Origin: Lysobacter sp. BMK333-48F3
GTDB lineage: Bacteria > Pseudomonadota > Gammaproteobacteria > Xanthomonadales > Xanthomonadaceae
NCBI RefSeq assembly: GCF_019733395.1
Contig: NZ_JAIHOO010000001.1
Location: 3,534,501-3,598,500 of the forward strand
Direction: 5' to 3'
DNA: 64,000 nucleotides
How positions within the stretch are numbered: position 1 is the first letter of the stretch; the number at the start of each line of letters is the position of its first letter. Of the stretch, positions 37,833 to 46,928 are shown piece after piece. A model generated the notes under the pieces. The model searched no databases. It was not told the origin of the DNA and worked only from the letters and a program-made list of their open reading frames with translations. Both the position numbers and the translations under genes were made by a program.

Positions 37833-40800
37833 ATGAGCACCACCGCTGCCAACGTTCCCGCCGCTCAGCCCGACGCCACCCCGCTGCGTTTCGTCACCGC
37901 CGCCAGCCTGTTCGACGGCCACGATGCGGCGATCAACATCATGCGTCGCCTGATCCAGGGGCAGGGCGCCGAAGTCGTCCATCTCGGCCACAACCGCTCG
38001 GTCGAGGACGTGGTCCGCGCCGCGCTGCAGGAAGACGCCGACGGCATCGCCCTGTCCAGCTACCAGGGCGGCCACGTCGAGTACTTCAAGTACATGGTCG
38101 ACATGCTCAAGGAACGCGGCGCCGGCCACATCCGCGTGTTCGGCGGCGGCGGCGGCACCATCACCCCGGAAGAGATCCGCGAGCTGCAGGCCTACGGCGT
38201 CGAGCGCATCTACCATCCCAACGACGGCATGCACATGGGCCTGGTGGCGATGATCGAGGACGTGGTCCGCCGCGCCAGCGACGCGCGCCTGCCGACCGAG
38301 CCGACTCCGCCGCTCGCGCATATCGACGACGAGATCAGCATCGGCCGCACCCTCAGCGCGATCGAAGAGAACGCGCTCGACGAGGCGCAACTGGCGCACC
38401 TGCGCAAGCAATGGCAGTTGGCCGGCGGCAAGACCCCGGTGGTCGGCATCACCGGCACCGGCGGCGCCGGCAAGTCCTCGGTCACCGACGAACTGCTCAA
38501 CCGCTTCCTGGCCAACTTCCCCGACATGCGCATCGCGGTGATCTCGGTCGACCCGACCCGCCGCCGCACCGGCGGCGCGCTGCTCGGCGACCGCATCCGC
38601 ATGAACTCGCTGCGCAGCCATCGCGTCTACATGCGCTCGATGGCCACCCGCCGGCAGAACGCGGCCACCAACACCGTGCTCAAGGACTGCATCGGCTTCC
38701 TGCGCAGCCTGGGCTACGACCTGGTCATCGTCGAAACCGCCGGCATCGGCCAGAGCGATTCGGAGATCGTCGACCTGGTCGACTTCCCGATGTACGTCAT
38801 GACCAGCGACTTCGGCGCGCCGAGCCAGCTGGAAAAGATCGACATGCTCGACTACGCCGAGCTGGTGGTGCTGAACAAGTTCGACAAGCGCGGCGCCGAA
38901 GACGCGCTGCGCGACGTGCGCAAGCAGTGGAAGCGCAACCGCGTCGCCTTCCAGACCAAGGACGAGGACGTCCCGGTCTACCCGACCATCGCCAGCCAGT
39001 TCAACGACCCGGGCATCAGCTGGATGTTCGCCAACTTGTGCCGGTTGTTGCGCGAGAAGCTGGGAGTCGGGAAAGGGGAATCGGGAATCGGCGTCGGTCG
39101 CTGCAGCTTCGATCCCCAGATCGACACCTCGCTCAAGGAACCGCGCGCGACGGTGCTGATCCCGGGCAGCCGGGTGCGCTACCTGGCCGAGATCGCCGAA
39201 CAGGGCCGCTCGATCAACCGGCAGATCGAGACCCAGTCCGAAATCGCCGACCGGGCGCAGTCGTATTGGCAGTCGTTGCACGATCTGGAAGACGCTGCAT
39301 TGCCGAGGGCGCTGGACCTGTATGCCGGCGAAGCGCTGTTGCCTGCGGGCCCTCACCCCGGCCCTCTCCCGCAAGCGGGAGAGGGAGCAGGGCGGAGCGA
39401 CGAGCAAAACACCTCTCCCGCGAGCGGGAGAGGTCGCGCCGCAGGCGCGGGTGAGGGCAGCCCGGTCGCCATCGACCGCACCCTGCTGACCCTGCGCCAA
39501 CGCTACAACGACGCCGTCCAATCGCTGACCTCCGAAGCGCTCAAGCTGCTGCGCGATTGGCCGGCGCGGCTGAAGTCGATCACCGACGAGGTCAACGAAT
39601 ACAAGGTCCGCGACAAGGTCATCCGGGTCGAGAACTACCGCGAGTCGCTGAGCCACCAGCAGATCCCGAAGATCGCCGCGCCGACCTACAAGAGCTGGGG
39701 CGAACTGCTGACCTTCCTGCAGAAGGAAAACCTGCCGGGCTACTACCCCTACACCGGCGGCGTCTATCCGTACCGGCGCACCGGCGAAGACCCGATCCGC
39801 ATGTTCGCCGGCGAGGGCACCCCGGAGCGCACCAACCGCCGCTTCCACTACCTCTCGGTCGGCCAGCCGGCCGCGCGCCTGTCGACCGCGTTCGACAGCG
39901 TCACCCTGTACGGCGAAGACCCGGCCGTGCGCCCGGACATCTTCGGCAAGATCGGCAACTCCGGGGTCAACATCGCCTCGCTGGACGACATGAAGAAGCT
40001 GTACTCCGGCTTCGACCTGTGCGCGCCAAGCACCTCGGTGTCGATGACCATCAACGGCCCGGCACCGATCATCCTGGCGATGTTCATGAACACCGCCGTC
40101 GACCAGCAGGTCGAGAAGTACCTGCGCGAGGACCAGTCGCGTTGGGACGAGGCGCGGGCCAAGATCGACGCCCTGTTCGAAGGCCGCCAGCGCCCGCAGT
40201 ACAGCGGCCAGCTGCCCGAGACCAACGACGGCCTCGGCCTGGGCCTGCTCGGCGTCACCGGCGACCAGATCGTCGACGCCGAGACCTACCAGCGCATCCG
40301 CGACAAGACCCTGGCCACCGTGCGCGGCACCGTCCAGGCCGACATCCTGAAGGAAGACCAGGCCCAGAACACCTGCATCTTCAGCACCGAGTTCGCCCTG
40401 CGCATGATGGGCGACATCCAGCAGTTCTTCGTCGACAAGAACGTGCGCAATTTCTACTCGGTGTCGATCTCCGGCTACCACATCGCCGAGGCCGGCGCGA
40501 ACCCGATCAGCCAGCTCGCCTTCACCCTGAGCAACGGCTTCACCATCGTCGAGTACTACCTCGCCCGCGGGATGAAGATCGACGACTTCGCGCCCAACCT
40601 GTCGTTCTTCTTCTCCAACGGAATGGACCCGGAGTACACCGTCATCGGCCGCGTCGCCCGCCGCATCTGGGCCCGCGCAATGCGCGAGCGCTACGGCGCC
40701 GACCCGCGCAGCCAGATGATGAAGTACCACATTCAGACCTCGGGCCGCTCGCTGCACGCCCAGGAAATCCAGTTCAACGACATCCGCACCACCTTGCAGG

Positions 40801-41426
40801 CGCTGTACGCGCTGTTCGACAACTGCAACAGCCTGCACACCAACGCCTACGACGAAGCCATCACCACCCCGACCGAGGAGAGCGTGCGCCGCGCGGTCGC
40901 GATCCAGATGATCATCAACAAGGAGCTGGGGCTGAACTTCAACGAGAACCCCTGGCAGGGCAGCTTCATCGTCGACAAGCTCACCGACATCGTCGAAGAG
41001 GCGGTGTACAAGGAGTTCGAGGCGATCAGCGAGCGCGGCGGCGTGCTCGGCGCGATGGACACCATGTACCAGCGCGGCAAGATCCAGGAAGAAAGCCTGT
41101 ACTACGAGCACAAGAAGCACGACGGCAGCCTGCCGCTGGTCGGCGTCAACACCTTCCTGCCCAAGGACCACGGCGGCGACATCGTCACCGAGATCGAGCT
41201 GATCCGTTCGACCGAAAGCGAGAAGGGCCAGCAGATCGACAACGTCCAGGCCTACCAGGTCGGCCGCAACGGTTATGCCGGCGAAGGCCTGCGCGGCCTG
41301 CAGGCCGCCGCACGCGAACGCCGCAACGTGTTCGCCAGCCTGATGGAGGCGGTCAAGACCCACAGCCTGGGCCAGATCAGCCACGCCCTGTACGACGTCG
41401 GCGGCGAGTACCGCCGCAACATGTAA
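37833..41426 (+). CDS. icmF: Fused isobutyryl-CoA mutase IcmF (B12 domain, G-protein chaperone, mutase)
   Basis: 1197-aa coenzyme-B12 enzyme. N-terminal cobalamin-binding domain ([12 protein letters not shown] with the DxH base-off motif, [12 protein letters not shown]). MeaB-like GTPase next (P-loop [12 protein letters not shown], then [18 protein letters not shown] and NKFDKRG). Large acyl-CoA mutase TIM-barrel in the C-terminal half ([34 protein letters not shown]). It isomerises isobutyryl-CoA and n-butyryl-CoA, and in some species isovaleryl-CoA and pivalyl-CoA, which would connect to liuA. Two repeat families sit in frame in the linker between GTPase and mutase (see separate entries). 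ATG 37833 chosen because GAG lies 6 bases upstream; ATG 37827 is an alternative. Confidence 0.95.
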   Translation: MSTTAANVPAAQPDATPLRFVTAASLFDGHDAAINIMRRLIQGQGAEVVHLGHNRSVEDVVRAALQEDADGIALSSYQGGHVEYFKYMVDMLKERGAGHIRVFGGGGGTITPEEIRELQAYGVERIYHPNDGMHMGLVAMIEDVVRRASDARLPTEPTPPLAHIDDEISIGRTLSAIEENALDEAQLAHLRKQWQLAGGKTPVVGITGTGGAGKSSVTDELLNRFLANFPDMRIAVISVDPTRRRTGGALLGDRIRMNSLRSHRVYMRSMATRRQNAATNTVLKDCIGFLRSLGYDLVIVETAGIGQSDSEIVDLVDFPMYVMTSDFGAPSQLEKIDMLDYAELVVLNKFDKRGAEDALRDVRKQWKRNRVAFQTKDEDVPVYPTIASQFNDPGISWMFANLCRLLREKLGVGKGESGIGVGRCSFDPQIDTSLKEPRATVLIPGSRVRYLAEIAEQGRSINRQIETQSEIADRAQSYWQSLHDLEDAALPRALDLYAGEALLPAGPHPGPLPQAGEGAGRSDEQNTSPASGRGRAAGAGEGSPVAIDRTLLTLRQRYNDAVQSLTSEALKLLRDWPARLKSITDEVNEYKVRDKVIRVENYRESLSHQQIPKIAAPTYKSWGELLTFLQKENLPGYYPYTGGVYPYRRTGEDPIRMFAGEGTPERTNRRFHYLSVGQPAARLSTAFDSVTLYGEDPAVRPDIFGKIGNSGVNIASLDDMKKLYSGFDLCAPSTSVSMTINGPAPIILAMFMNTAVDQQVEKYLREDQSRWDEARAKIDALFEGRQRPQYSGQLPETNDGLGLGLLGVTGDQIVDAETYQRIRDKTLATVRGTVQADILKEDQAQNTCIFSTEFALRMMGDIQQFFVDKNVRNFYSVSISGYHIAEAGANPISQLAFTLSNGFTIVEYYLARGMKIDDFAPNLSFFFSNGMDPEYTVIGRVARRIWARAMRERYGADPRSQMMKYHIQTSGRSLHAQEIQFNDIRTTLQALYALFDNCNSLHTNAYDEAITTPTEESVRRAVAIQMIINKELGLNFNENPWQGSFIVDKLTDIVEEAVYKEFEAISERGGVLGAMDTMYQRGKIQEESLYYEHKKHDGSLPLVGVNTFLPKDHGGDIVTEIELIRSTESEKGQQIDNVQAYQVGRNGYAGEGLRGLQAAARERRNVFASLMEAVKTHSLGQISHALYDVGGEYRRNM
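39062..39092 (+). repeat. GGGAATC-type repeat inside icmF
   Basis: GGGAGTCGGGAAAGGGGAAT and GGGAATC units continue in frame, read as [13 protein letters not shown] (about residues 410-421). It is the same repeat family as the inverted pair at 3851-3966. Confidence 0.65.
39349..39458 (+). repeat. REP-like element inserted in frame in icmF
   Basis: A 110-bp block bounded by GCCCTCACCC and its inverse GGGTGAGGGC. It contains two 11-bp-stem hairpins (39362-39385 CCCTCTCCCGC/GCGGGAGAGGG and 39411-39434 ACCTCTCCCGC/GCGGGAGAGGT). The first and last base pair differ as a compensatory pair (C-G versus A-T). It is the same family as the intergenic array at 44393-44709, and is translated as [14 protein letters not shown]...GEGS, about residues 506-542. 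Confidence 0.9.
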
Positions 41427-41453
41427 ACCGGCGCTTCCGCACCGGCTGCGACG

Positions 41454-41483
41454 AAAGGCCCGCGCAAGCGGGCCTTTTCGTTT
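41454..41483 (+). terminator. Intrinsic terminator of icmF
   Basis: AAAGGCCCGC / GCGGGCCTTT with loop GCAA, followed by TCGTTT, 27 bp after the icmF stop. A second copy in inverted surroundings lies near 41684-41708. Confidence 0.88.
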
Positions 41484-41627
41484 CCGTGCACCAGCCCATG
41501 TAGGAGCGGCGTAAGCCGCGACAGCCGAAGCGGCGAAATACCGCGTACTCACCCGAATCGACCGATCTCCAAGCTTCGCAGCGACAGCCGCCGCGGTCCG
41601 AGCCTCGGCGGTAGACGCTTGCGACCC

Positions 41628-41859
41628 TCGCTTCGGTGGTCGCGGCTCACGCCGCTCCTACATGGGCTGGTGCACGGAAACGAAAAGGCCCGCGCAAGCG
41701 GGCCTTTCGTCGCAGCCGGTGCGGAAGCGCCGGTTTACATGTTGCGGCGGTACTCGCCGCCGACGTCGTACAGGGCGTGGCTGATCTGGCCCAGGCTGTG
41801 GGTCTTGACCGCCTCCATCAGGCTGGCGAACACGTTGCGGCGTTCGCGTGCGGCGGCCT
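41628..41859 (-). repeat. Inverted copy of the icmF 3' end, terminator and REP
   Basis: Reverse complement of 41302-41533 with axis at 41580.5. The coding and downstream part is identical except that the 4-base terminator loop is GCAA in both copies when read on the plus strand, so the loop itself is not inverted. The REP part (41500-41522 / 41639-41661) carries a few differences. Confidence 0.9.
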
Positions 41860-41957
41860 GCAGGCCGCCGCACGCGAACGCCGCAACGTGTTCGCCAGCC
41901 TGATGGAGGCGGTCAAGACCCACAGCCTGGGCCAGATCAGCCACGCCCTGTACGACG
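41764..41957. repeat. 194-bp perfect palindrome
   Basis: Two 97-bp arms meet at 41860/41861 with no spacer; the centre is CGGCCTGCAGGCCG. The right arm is a direct copy of icmF 41301-41397. The same 14-bp palindrome exists at the native icmF position (41294-41307), which probably seeded the fold-back. Confidence 0.92.
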
Positions 41958-41961
41958 CCGG

Positions 41962-42127
41962 CAGCGCGTACAGCGCCTGCAAGGTGGTGCGGATGTCGTT
42001 GAACTGGATTTCCTGGGCGTGCAGCGAGCGGCCCGAGGTCTGAATGTGGTACTTCATCATCTGGCTGCGCGGGTCGGCGCCGTAGCGCTCGCGCATTGCG
42101 CGGGCCCAGATGCGGCGGGCGACGCGG
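41962..42127 (-). repeat. Inverted 166-bp copy of internal icmF sequence
   Basis: Matches the reverse complement of 40649-40814 without visible differences. At its right end, 13 bp (42120-42132) also match 42551-42563 upstream of the next gene, a probable junction microhomology. Confidence 0.9.
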
Positions 42128-42141
42128 GGGCGCGGTCGCGG

Positions 42142-42202
42142 CCAGCGCGGCAAGATCCAGGAAGAAAGCCTGTACTACGAGCACAAGAAGCACGACGGCA
42201 GC
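42142..42202 (+). repeat. Direct 61-bp copy of icmF sequence
   Basis: Identical to 41069-41129 (encoding [20 protein letters not shown]). Confidence 0.9.
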
Positions 42203-42220
42203 GTGATCGACGTCGCGGAT

Positions 42221-42276
42221 GCGCGACGGTCGGCACTTATCCGATCATTGTCAACGGCCGCTCCGGCGATCTGCTG
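42221..42276 (+). repeat. Direct 56-bp copy from the downstream P-domain gene
   Basis: Identical to 42942-42997, i.e. from a gene that begins 370 bp further right. Confidence 0.9.
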
Positions 42277-42385
42277 GCCCTTCTCGCTTTCGGTCGAACG
42301 GATCAGCTCGATCTCGGTGACGATGTCGCCGCCGTGGTCCTTGGGCAGGAAGGTGTTGACGCCGACCAGCGGCAGGCTGCCGTCG
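42267..42385 (-). repeat. Inverted 119-bp copy of icmF sequence
   Basis: Reverse complement of 41120-41238. It overlaps the preceding block by the 10-bp microhomology CGATCTGCTG (42267-42276). Confidence 0.9.
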
Positions 42386-42546
42386 CGCACCGCGCGCACG
42401 CAAACCGCGCTCGCCCGCACGAAGTCGACGACCGCTCGCCGCACCTCGCCAGGACTGTGCCGCAAGCACGTTCGTTCATCGCGAATCATGCGGGCCCTCT
42501 CAATCGGCCATTCGGCGTTCTGGGAAGATCGCCGCGCCTCACGGCA

Positions 42547-42570
42547 CCGGCGACGCGGGGGCGTCGCCGG
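42547..42570 (+). promoter_or_regulatory. Stable hairpin in the leader of the P-domain gene
   Basis: CCGGCGACGC / GCGTCGCCGG, perfect 10-bp stem with loop GGGG, ending 10 bases before the ribosome site AGGAG and 22 before ATG 42593. It could affect translation or terminate upstream transcription; no T run follows. Confidence 0.4.
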
Positions 42571-42592
42571 CATCCCTTTCAGGAGCGGTCCT

Positions 42593-44365
42593 ATGACTAT
42601 CCCGCTGCGACGGCTGCGCGCCGTCGCTCAGTGCGTTTGGGTGCTGGCTGTACTGGCGTTGGCGACGGCGAACGTCGCACACGCCCAAACGAAAACGCAG
42701 TCCGCCGGCAAGACCGTCGGCGACTTCAGCATCGGCGTCGAGCCGCGCACGGTGTTCAGCAGCCGGGAAAGCTCGGTCGCGACCTACGTCGTACTCAGCA
42801 GCTCCGACCAGTTCGAGAGCGCCGCCGCGCTCACCGTGTCGAACTTGCCCAGCGGCGTGAGCGCGAATTTCTCGCCGGCCGCGCTGGCCGCGACCGCCAA
42901 CGGCAGTTCGCGCTCCAAGCTTACCTTGAACGTCGCCGCCGGCGCGACGGTCGGCACTTATCCGATCATTGTCAACGGCCGCTCCGGCGATCTGCTGCGC
43001 ACTACCACGGTGAACCTGGTGGTGACCGCCGACGCCGGCTACAAACTGGTGCTGTCGGGCACCCAGCACGTGACGCCCATCGGCGGCAGCAGCCAACTGC
43101 CGGTGACCGTGGTCGGCACCGCGTTCAACGACCCGGTGAGCCTGGGCGTGACCGGCCTGCCGGCCGGCGTCAGCGCCGCGTTCGGCCTCAATCCGGTCAA
43201 CCCCGGGGCCAAGGCGGCGGTGAATTCGACCCTGACCTTGCGCGCGTCCGCGCAGGCGAAGCAGGGCCGGTACCCGTTGACCATCACCGGCACGTCCGGC
43301 GGCATCGTGCGCAGTGCGGCGATCGACCTGTACGTCAATCCGGCGCCGGATTTCACCTTGTGGACGGTGGGGCGCAGCCGCGCCCTGGTCGCGGTGACCC
43401 AACAGGCCGGCATCAGCGGCTGGCTGGACATCAACGCGCGACCGCTGCACGCCTGGAACCAGCCGATCGCTTTCTCGATGGAAGGCCTGCCGCCCGGCGT
43501 CAGCGCGCGCTTCAGTCCCGCGGTGGTGAACCCCTACGGCCCGACCAGCATCGCCTTCACCGCCAGCGGCGACGCCGCGCCGGGCAACTATCAGGCCAAC
43601 GTGGTCGCGACGGCGGCCTCGGCGACGCACCGCTTGCCGGTGCAGCTGACCGTGCTGCCCTACATCGACCCCAGCCGCCTGCCCAACGAACTCACCCGCG
43701 TCGGCATGTCGCTGCGCGCCGGCGAGTCCTTGTTGTTCAACATCATGAAACCGGAAGGCTACGCGCCCGGCTTCTACCTCAACACCCAGGTCGGTTTCGG
43801 CACCGGCCGCGGCACGCTGTACGTGCGCGAAGGCGCGCCGCCGACCGATACCGAGTTCCATTGCCGCACGTCGGGCGTGTGGAGCACCTTCTGTCGGGTC
43901 GAACGCAATCCGCAGGCCGAGTTCCCAATGACGTACTTCCTGCGCCTGAAAGCCGATACGGATATCCAGGGCGCCAGCGTGATGGCGGCCTACGGCGCCG
44001 CCTACGACGCCCGCCCGCGCGCGCTGTTCGCCAACCCGACCGATTACCTGGTCAACGACAACACCGTGGTGGAAAGCCCGCTGACCGTCGCCGGGCTCAA
44101 CGGCAACGGCGGCGCCGCGCGGCTGAGCTATCGCATCAGCCATCCTCATCGCAGCGATCTCAAGATCGAACTGATCGCCCCGGATGGCCGCGCCTACCTG
44201 CTGCGCGACCACCACAACGGCCCGATCAACCCGAGCCCGGAACTGCCCCTGGACCTGACCGACCAGGTCGCCAACGGCGTGTGGAAACTGCGCGTCACCG
44301 ACGACGTCCTCGGCGGCTCCGGCACCTTGCTGCACTGGACGCTGGATTTCTTCCGCAAGCCGTAG
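42593..44365 (+). CDS. Secreted multidomain protein with C-terminal P-domain
   Basis: 590 aa. Sec signal (WVLAVLALATANVAHA). Several Ig-like beta repeats (about 40-360) share a pattern like VSNLPSGVSANFSPAAL, VTGLPAGVSAAFGLNPV and MEGLPPGVSARFSPAVV. A pre-peptidase-like segment follows (about 365-480, GMSLRAGESLLFNIMKPEGY), then a proprotein-convertase P-domain (about 495-590: SYRISHPHRSDLKIELIAPD, WKLRVTDDVLGGSGTLLHWT). No protease catalytic domain is visible, which is odd because P-domains usually follow S8 or M-type protease domains. It may be a binding/adhesion protein or a protease partner. AGGAG at ideal distance before ATG 42593. Confidence 0.82.
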   Translation: MTIPLRRLRAVAQCVWVLAVLALATANVAHAQTKTQSAGKTVGDFSIGVEPRTVFSSRESSVATYVVLSSSDQFESAAALTVSNLPSGVSANFSPAALAATANGSSRSKLTLNVAAGATVGTYPIIVNGRSGDLLRTTTVNLVVTADAGYKLVLSGTQHVTPIGGSSQLPVTVVGTAFNDPVSLGVTGLPAGVSAAFGLNPVNPGAKAAVNSTLTLRASAQAKQGRYPLTITGTSGGIVRSAAIDLYVNPAPDFTLWTVGRSRALVAVTQQAGISGWLDINARPLHAWNQPIAFSMEGLPPGVSARFSPAVVNPYGPTSIAFTASGDAAPGNYQANVVATAASATHRLPVQLTVLPYIDPSRLPNELTRVGMSLRAGESLLFNIMKPEGYAPGFYLNTQVGFGTGRGTLYVREGAPPTDTEFHCRTSGVWSTFCRVERNPQAEFPMTYFLRLKADTDIQGASVMAAYGAAYDARPRALFANPTDYLVNDNTVVESPLTVAGLNGNGGAARLSYRISHPHRSDLKIELIAPDGRAYLLRDHHNGPINPSPELPLDLTDQVANGVWKLRVTDDVLGGSGTLLHWTLDFFRKP

Positions 44366-44392
44366 CCCTATCCGATCCACGCCCCGCCTTCG

Positions 44393-44709
44393 CTGTTCCC
44401 TTCTCCCGCTTGCGGGAGAGGGGCAGGGGTGAGGGCAAACCAGCCGCGACGACTTCCCCAAAGCTCACGACACCCAGTCTTCGCCGTTCCCTCTCCCGCC
44501 TGCGGGAGAGGGGCAGCGGTGAGGGCAAACCAGCTGCGACGACTTCCCCAAGATCACGACACCCGGCTTTTGCCGTCCCCTCTCCCGCCTGCGGGAGAGG
44601 GGCAGGGGTGAGGGCAAACCAGCCACGACGACTTCCCCAAGATCACGACGCCCAGTCTTTGCCGACCCCTCTCCCGCTTGCGGGAGAGGGGCAGGGGTGA
44701 GGGCAAGCG
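44393..44709. repeat. Tandem array of four REP-like units, 89-90 bp period
   Basis: The hairpin CTCTCCCGC-N2-GCGGGAGAG recurs at about 44402, 44492, 44581 and 44670, each followed by GGGCAGGGGTGAGGGCAAAC and a conserved CGACGACTTCCCCAA spacer. It fills the 377-bp gap between the P-domain gene and the methyltransferase. It is the same family as the element inside icmF. Confidence 0.92.
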
Positions 44710-44742
44710 CAACAGGCAAGACCGGCGCCTTACACTGCGCGC

Positions 44743-45588
44743 ATGGAACAACTCAGCGCCCTGCTGGCGCAACTCGGACACGACTCCGCGCTGGAACAGC
44801 CCGACCGCGTTCCAGCCCGGCTCGACGCGCTCGACCGCATCGATGCCTGGCTACCGCACGCGACCGACGTCGACCTGCGTCGCCGCGCCCAGGCCGCCGC
44901 CGACCGGTTCGAAGCGCTCAACGCCGCGTTCTACGACGACCTGCGCCAGGACATCCGCAACGGCCACGGCGCCGCGCGCCTGCTGCACTACGCGGCGGCC
45001 TGGGCGCGCGAGGTGGCGACCAGCGACCCGCAAGCCTACGACCTGCTCGACGAGCTGATCGCCGGGGTACTGCCGTTCGGCGAGCCTCAGGCCCCGCAAG
45101 TCGCGCTGGCGCCGGACATGGTGTTCTACCAGCCCACCCCGGCCCGCCACATCCTGGCGATGATCCGCGCCAGCGAACTCGGCGCCGGCGACGTGCTCGT
45201 CGACCTGGGCTCCGGCCTGGGCCACGTGCCGCTGCTGGCCGCGATATGCACCAGCGCCGAAACCGTCGGCATCGAACTGGAACCGGCCTACGTGGCCTAC
45301 GCGCGCCGGGCCGCCGCCGACCTCCACCTGGCCAAGGTGCGTTTCGTGGAAGCCGACGCGCGCCATGCGGATGTCTCTTCCGGCACCGTGTTCTACCTCT
45401 ACACCCCGTTCCAGGGCGCGATCCTGGCCGAAGTGCTCGAACGCCTGCACGCACAGGCCGCACACCGCGCGATCCGCGTCTGCAGCTTCGGCCCCTGCAC
45501 GCCGACGCTGGCCGCACAGCCGTGGCTGGCCCGACAGGACGCCGGCGACGCCTACGGCCCGGCGCTGTTCCATAGCGTCGCCGGCTGA
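44743..45588 (+). CDS. Class I SAM-dependent methyltransferase
   Basis: 281 aa. Motif I is VLVDLGSGLGH (about residues 150-160), followed by TVGIELEPAYVAYARRAAAD as motif II and FVEADARH as motif III. The N-terminal 110 residues are helical. Substrate unknown; the LGSGLGHVPLL arrangement recalls DOT1-like histone-methyltransferase folds found in bacteria. Start chosen at ATG 44743, directly behind the REP array. Confidence 0.82.
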   Translation: MEQLSALLAQLGHDSALEQPDRVPARLDALDRIDAWLPHATDVDLRRRAQAAADRFEALNAAFYDDLRQDIRNGHGAARLLHYAAAWAREVATSDPQAYDLLDELIAGVLPFGEPQAPQVALAPDMVFYQPTPARHILAMIRASELGAGDVLVDLGSGLGHVPLLAAICTSAETVGIELEPAYVAYARRAAADLHLAKVRFVEADARHADVSSGTVFYLYTPFQGAILAEVLERLHAQAAHRAIRVCSFGPCTPTLAAQPWLARQDAGDAYGPALFHSVAG

Positions 45589-45678
45589 GCCCGCCGACGC
45601 GCCGGAGCGTGCGGGCAGGGCAACGCGCAGGACCGCCGCGCCCGTACCCGCGCGCCGCCGCTCCGCGATAATGCCCGC

Positions 45679-46236
45679 ATGACCATCTTCCTCACCGACT
45701 TCGCCCGCCCGCGTCTGTTCCCGCGCGAACCGCGCCGCAACACCATCCAGGACATCACCCCGGAGCAGTTCGAGCGCCACCTCAACGACACCCCGCCGTT
45801 GATGGTGCTGGACGGCTACGCCCCGTTCTGCAAACTGCATGTGCACCGCAACTGGACCAGCACCCGCTGCCTGGCGGTGCCGATCACCGACGCCAACCGC
45901 CACCTGCTGCGCAGCGGCTACGACGCCCGCACCAAGGACGAACTGCCGGTGCTGGTGCGCTGGTTCGAAGACCTCGACCCGCCGGTGGCCGAATACCTGA
46001 TCGTCATCCTCTACAGCCGCGAACAACTGGCCAAGGAAGGCACCGCCATCGATGCCGACTGGGGCGTGGTCGGCTGCATGTACACCGCCGAGCCGCTCGA
46101 GACCCCGATGGCCCCGATCACCATGATGCGCAACGCCCTGGGCGTGGAAGAGGGTGGCTCCGGCGTGGCGCTGGACCGCGAGGCCTACCGGCGCAGCGTC
46201 GAGTTCTGGAGCGCGCACGCCAACTGGCGCGGCTGA
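45679..46236 (+). CDS. DUF3228 family protein
   Basis: 185-aa soluble protein. Recognised by the whole-length pattern (LDGYAPFCKLHVHRNWTSTR, EYLIVILYSREQLAKEG, PMAPITMMRNALGVEEGGSG). Function unknown. Transcribed in the same direction as its neighbours, 90 bp behind the methyltransferase. Confidence 0.82.
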   Translation: MTIFLTDFARPRLFPREPRRNTIQDITPEQFERHLNDTPPLMVLDGYAPFCKLHVHRNWTSTRCLAVPITDANRHLLRSGYDARTKDELPVLVRWFEDLDPPVAEYLIVILYSREQLAKEGTAIDADWGVVGCMYTAEPLETPMAPITMMRNALGVEEGGSGVALDREAYRRSVEFWSAHANWRG

Positions 46237-46321
46237 AGCCAGAAACCGCGCACGGTTCGCATTGCAACGTCGCCGGATTCGTCGTACACCGGGCAGCGGT
46301 CGTCTTCGAAGGAAGCCCAGC

Positions 46322-46714
46322 ATGGACCGAACCACCGCCGGTTGCCTGTGCGGCAACGTCCGCGTCGTCGCCACCGGCCGGCCCTATCGGGTCGGCCTGT
46401 GCCACTGCCTCGACTGCCGCAAACACCACGGCGCCCTGTTCCACGGCTCGGCGATCTTCCCCGCCGACGCGGTCAGCGTCGAAGGCGAAACCCGCCACTA
46501 CCGCAACCGCCACTTCTGCCCGAACTGCGGCTCGCCGGTATTCGGCCGCAGCGGCGACGAAGTGGAATTGAATCTGGGCGCCCTCGACGCGCCCGACCAA
46601 TTCCAGCCCACCTACGAACTGTGGACCGTCCGCCGCGAATCCTGGCTGCCGCCGTTTCCGCTGGCGCATAGCTACGAGCGCAATCGCGAAGGCGGGGGGC
46701 GTTACGAAAACTAG
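46322..46714 (+). CDS. GFA/CENP-V-type zinc protein
   Basis: 130 aa. Cys8, Cys10, Cys27, Cys29, Cys32, Cys66 and Cys69 form the two zinc sites of the glutathione-dependent formaldehyde-activating (GFA) fold (CLCGNV, CHCLDC, CPNCG). Such proteins are generally annotated as GFA family; activity toward formaldehyde is doubtful for most. Start ATG 46322 gives the standard opening. Confidence 0.88.
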   Translation: MDRTTAGCLCGNVRVVATGRPYRVGLCHCLDCRKHHGALFHGSAIFPADAVSVEGETRHYRNRHFCPNCGSPVFGRSGDEVELNLGALDAPDQFQPTYELWTVRRESWLPPFPLAHSYERNREGGGRYEN

Positions 46715-46783
46715 GCCAAACAAGCTAATTGGCATATTCGTCCACGCATCGCGAACGTCGAAACACTGCCTGACTCGGTACGA

Positions 46784-46810
46784 CCGCAACCCACGGTTGC
46801 GGGTTTCGTT
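46784..46810 (+). terminator. Intrinsic terminator after the GFA-family gene
   Basis: CCGCAACC / GGTTGCGG with a 3-base loop followed by GTTTCGTT, 70 bp behind the stop at 46714. Confidence 0.65.
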
Positions 46811-46928
46811 CATTCAACCCGATCGATCGAACAATTTGTGCCGAAACCGCCGCGCAAGGCTTGCAAGCCGGCCCCGGGATAGAGGACTTTTATCCGGCCC
46901 CAACGCCCACTCAGGAAGAGGACGCCGC

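Larger units (their letters stand above)
41427..42592. other. Non-coding mosaic of rearranged icmF and downstream-gene fragments
   Basis: 1.17 kb between icmF and the P-domain gene. Apart from the icmF terminator and a REP pair it consists largely of exact copies of icmF 3' sequence in both orientations, plus 56 bp of the downstream gene. The individual blocks are listed below. The last 200 bp before ATG 42593 look like ordinary unique sequence. Open frames here are made of fragments and are not genes. Confidence 0.85.

Noticed and set aside
41735..42573. Open frames within the mosaic region
   Set aside because: They consist of forward and inverted icmF pieces in wrong frames; none has a start site or homology of its own.
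44393..44709. CRISPR-like array
   Set aside because: The units are nearly identical along their whole 89-bp length including the spacer, and each contains a REP hairpin; there are no variable spacers and no cas genes.
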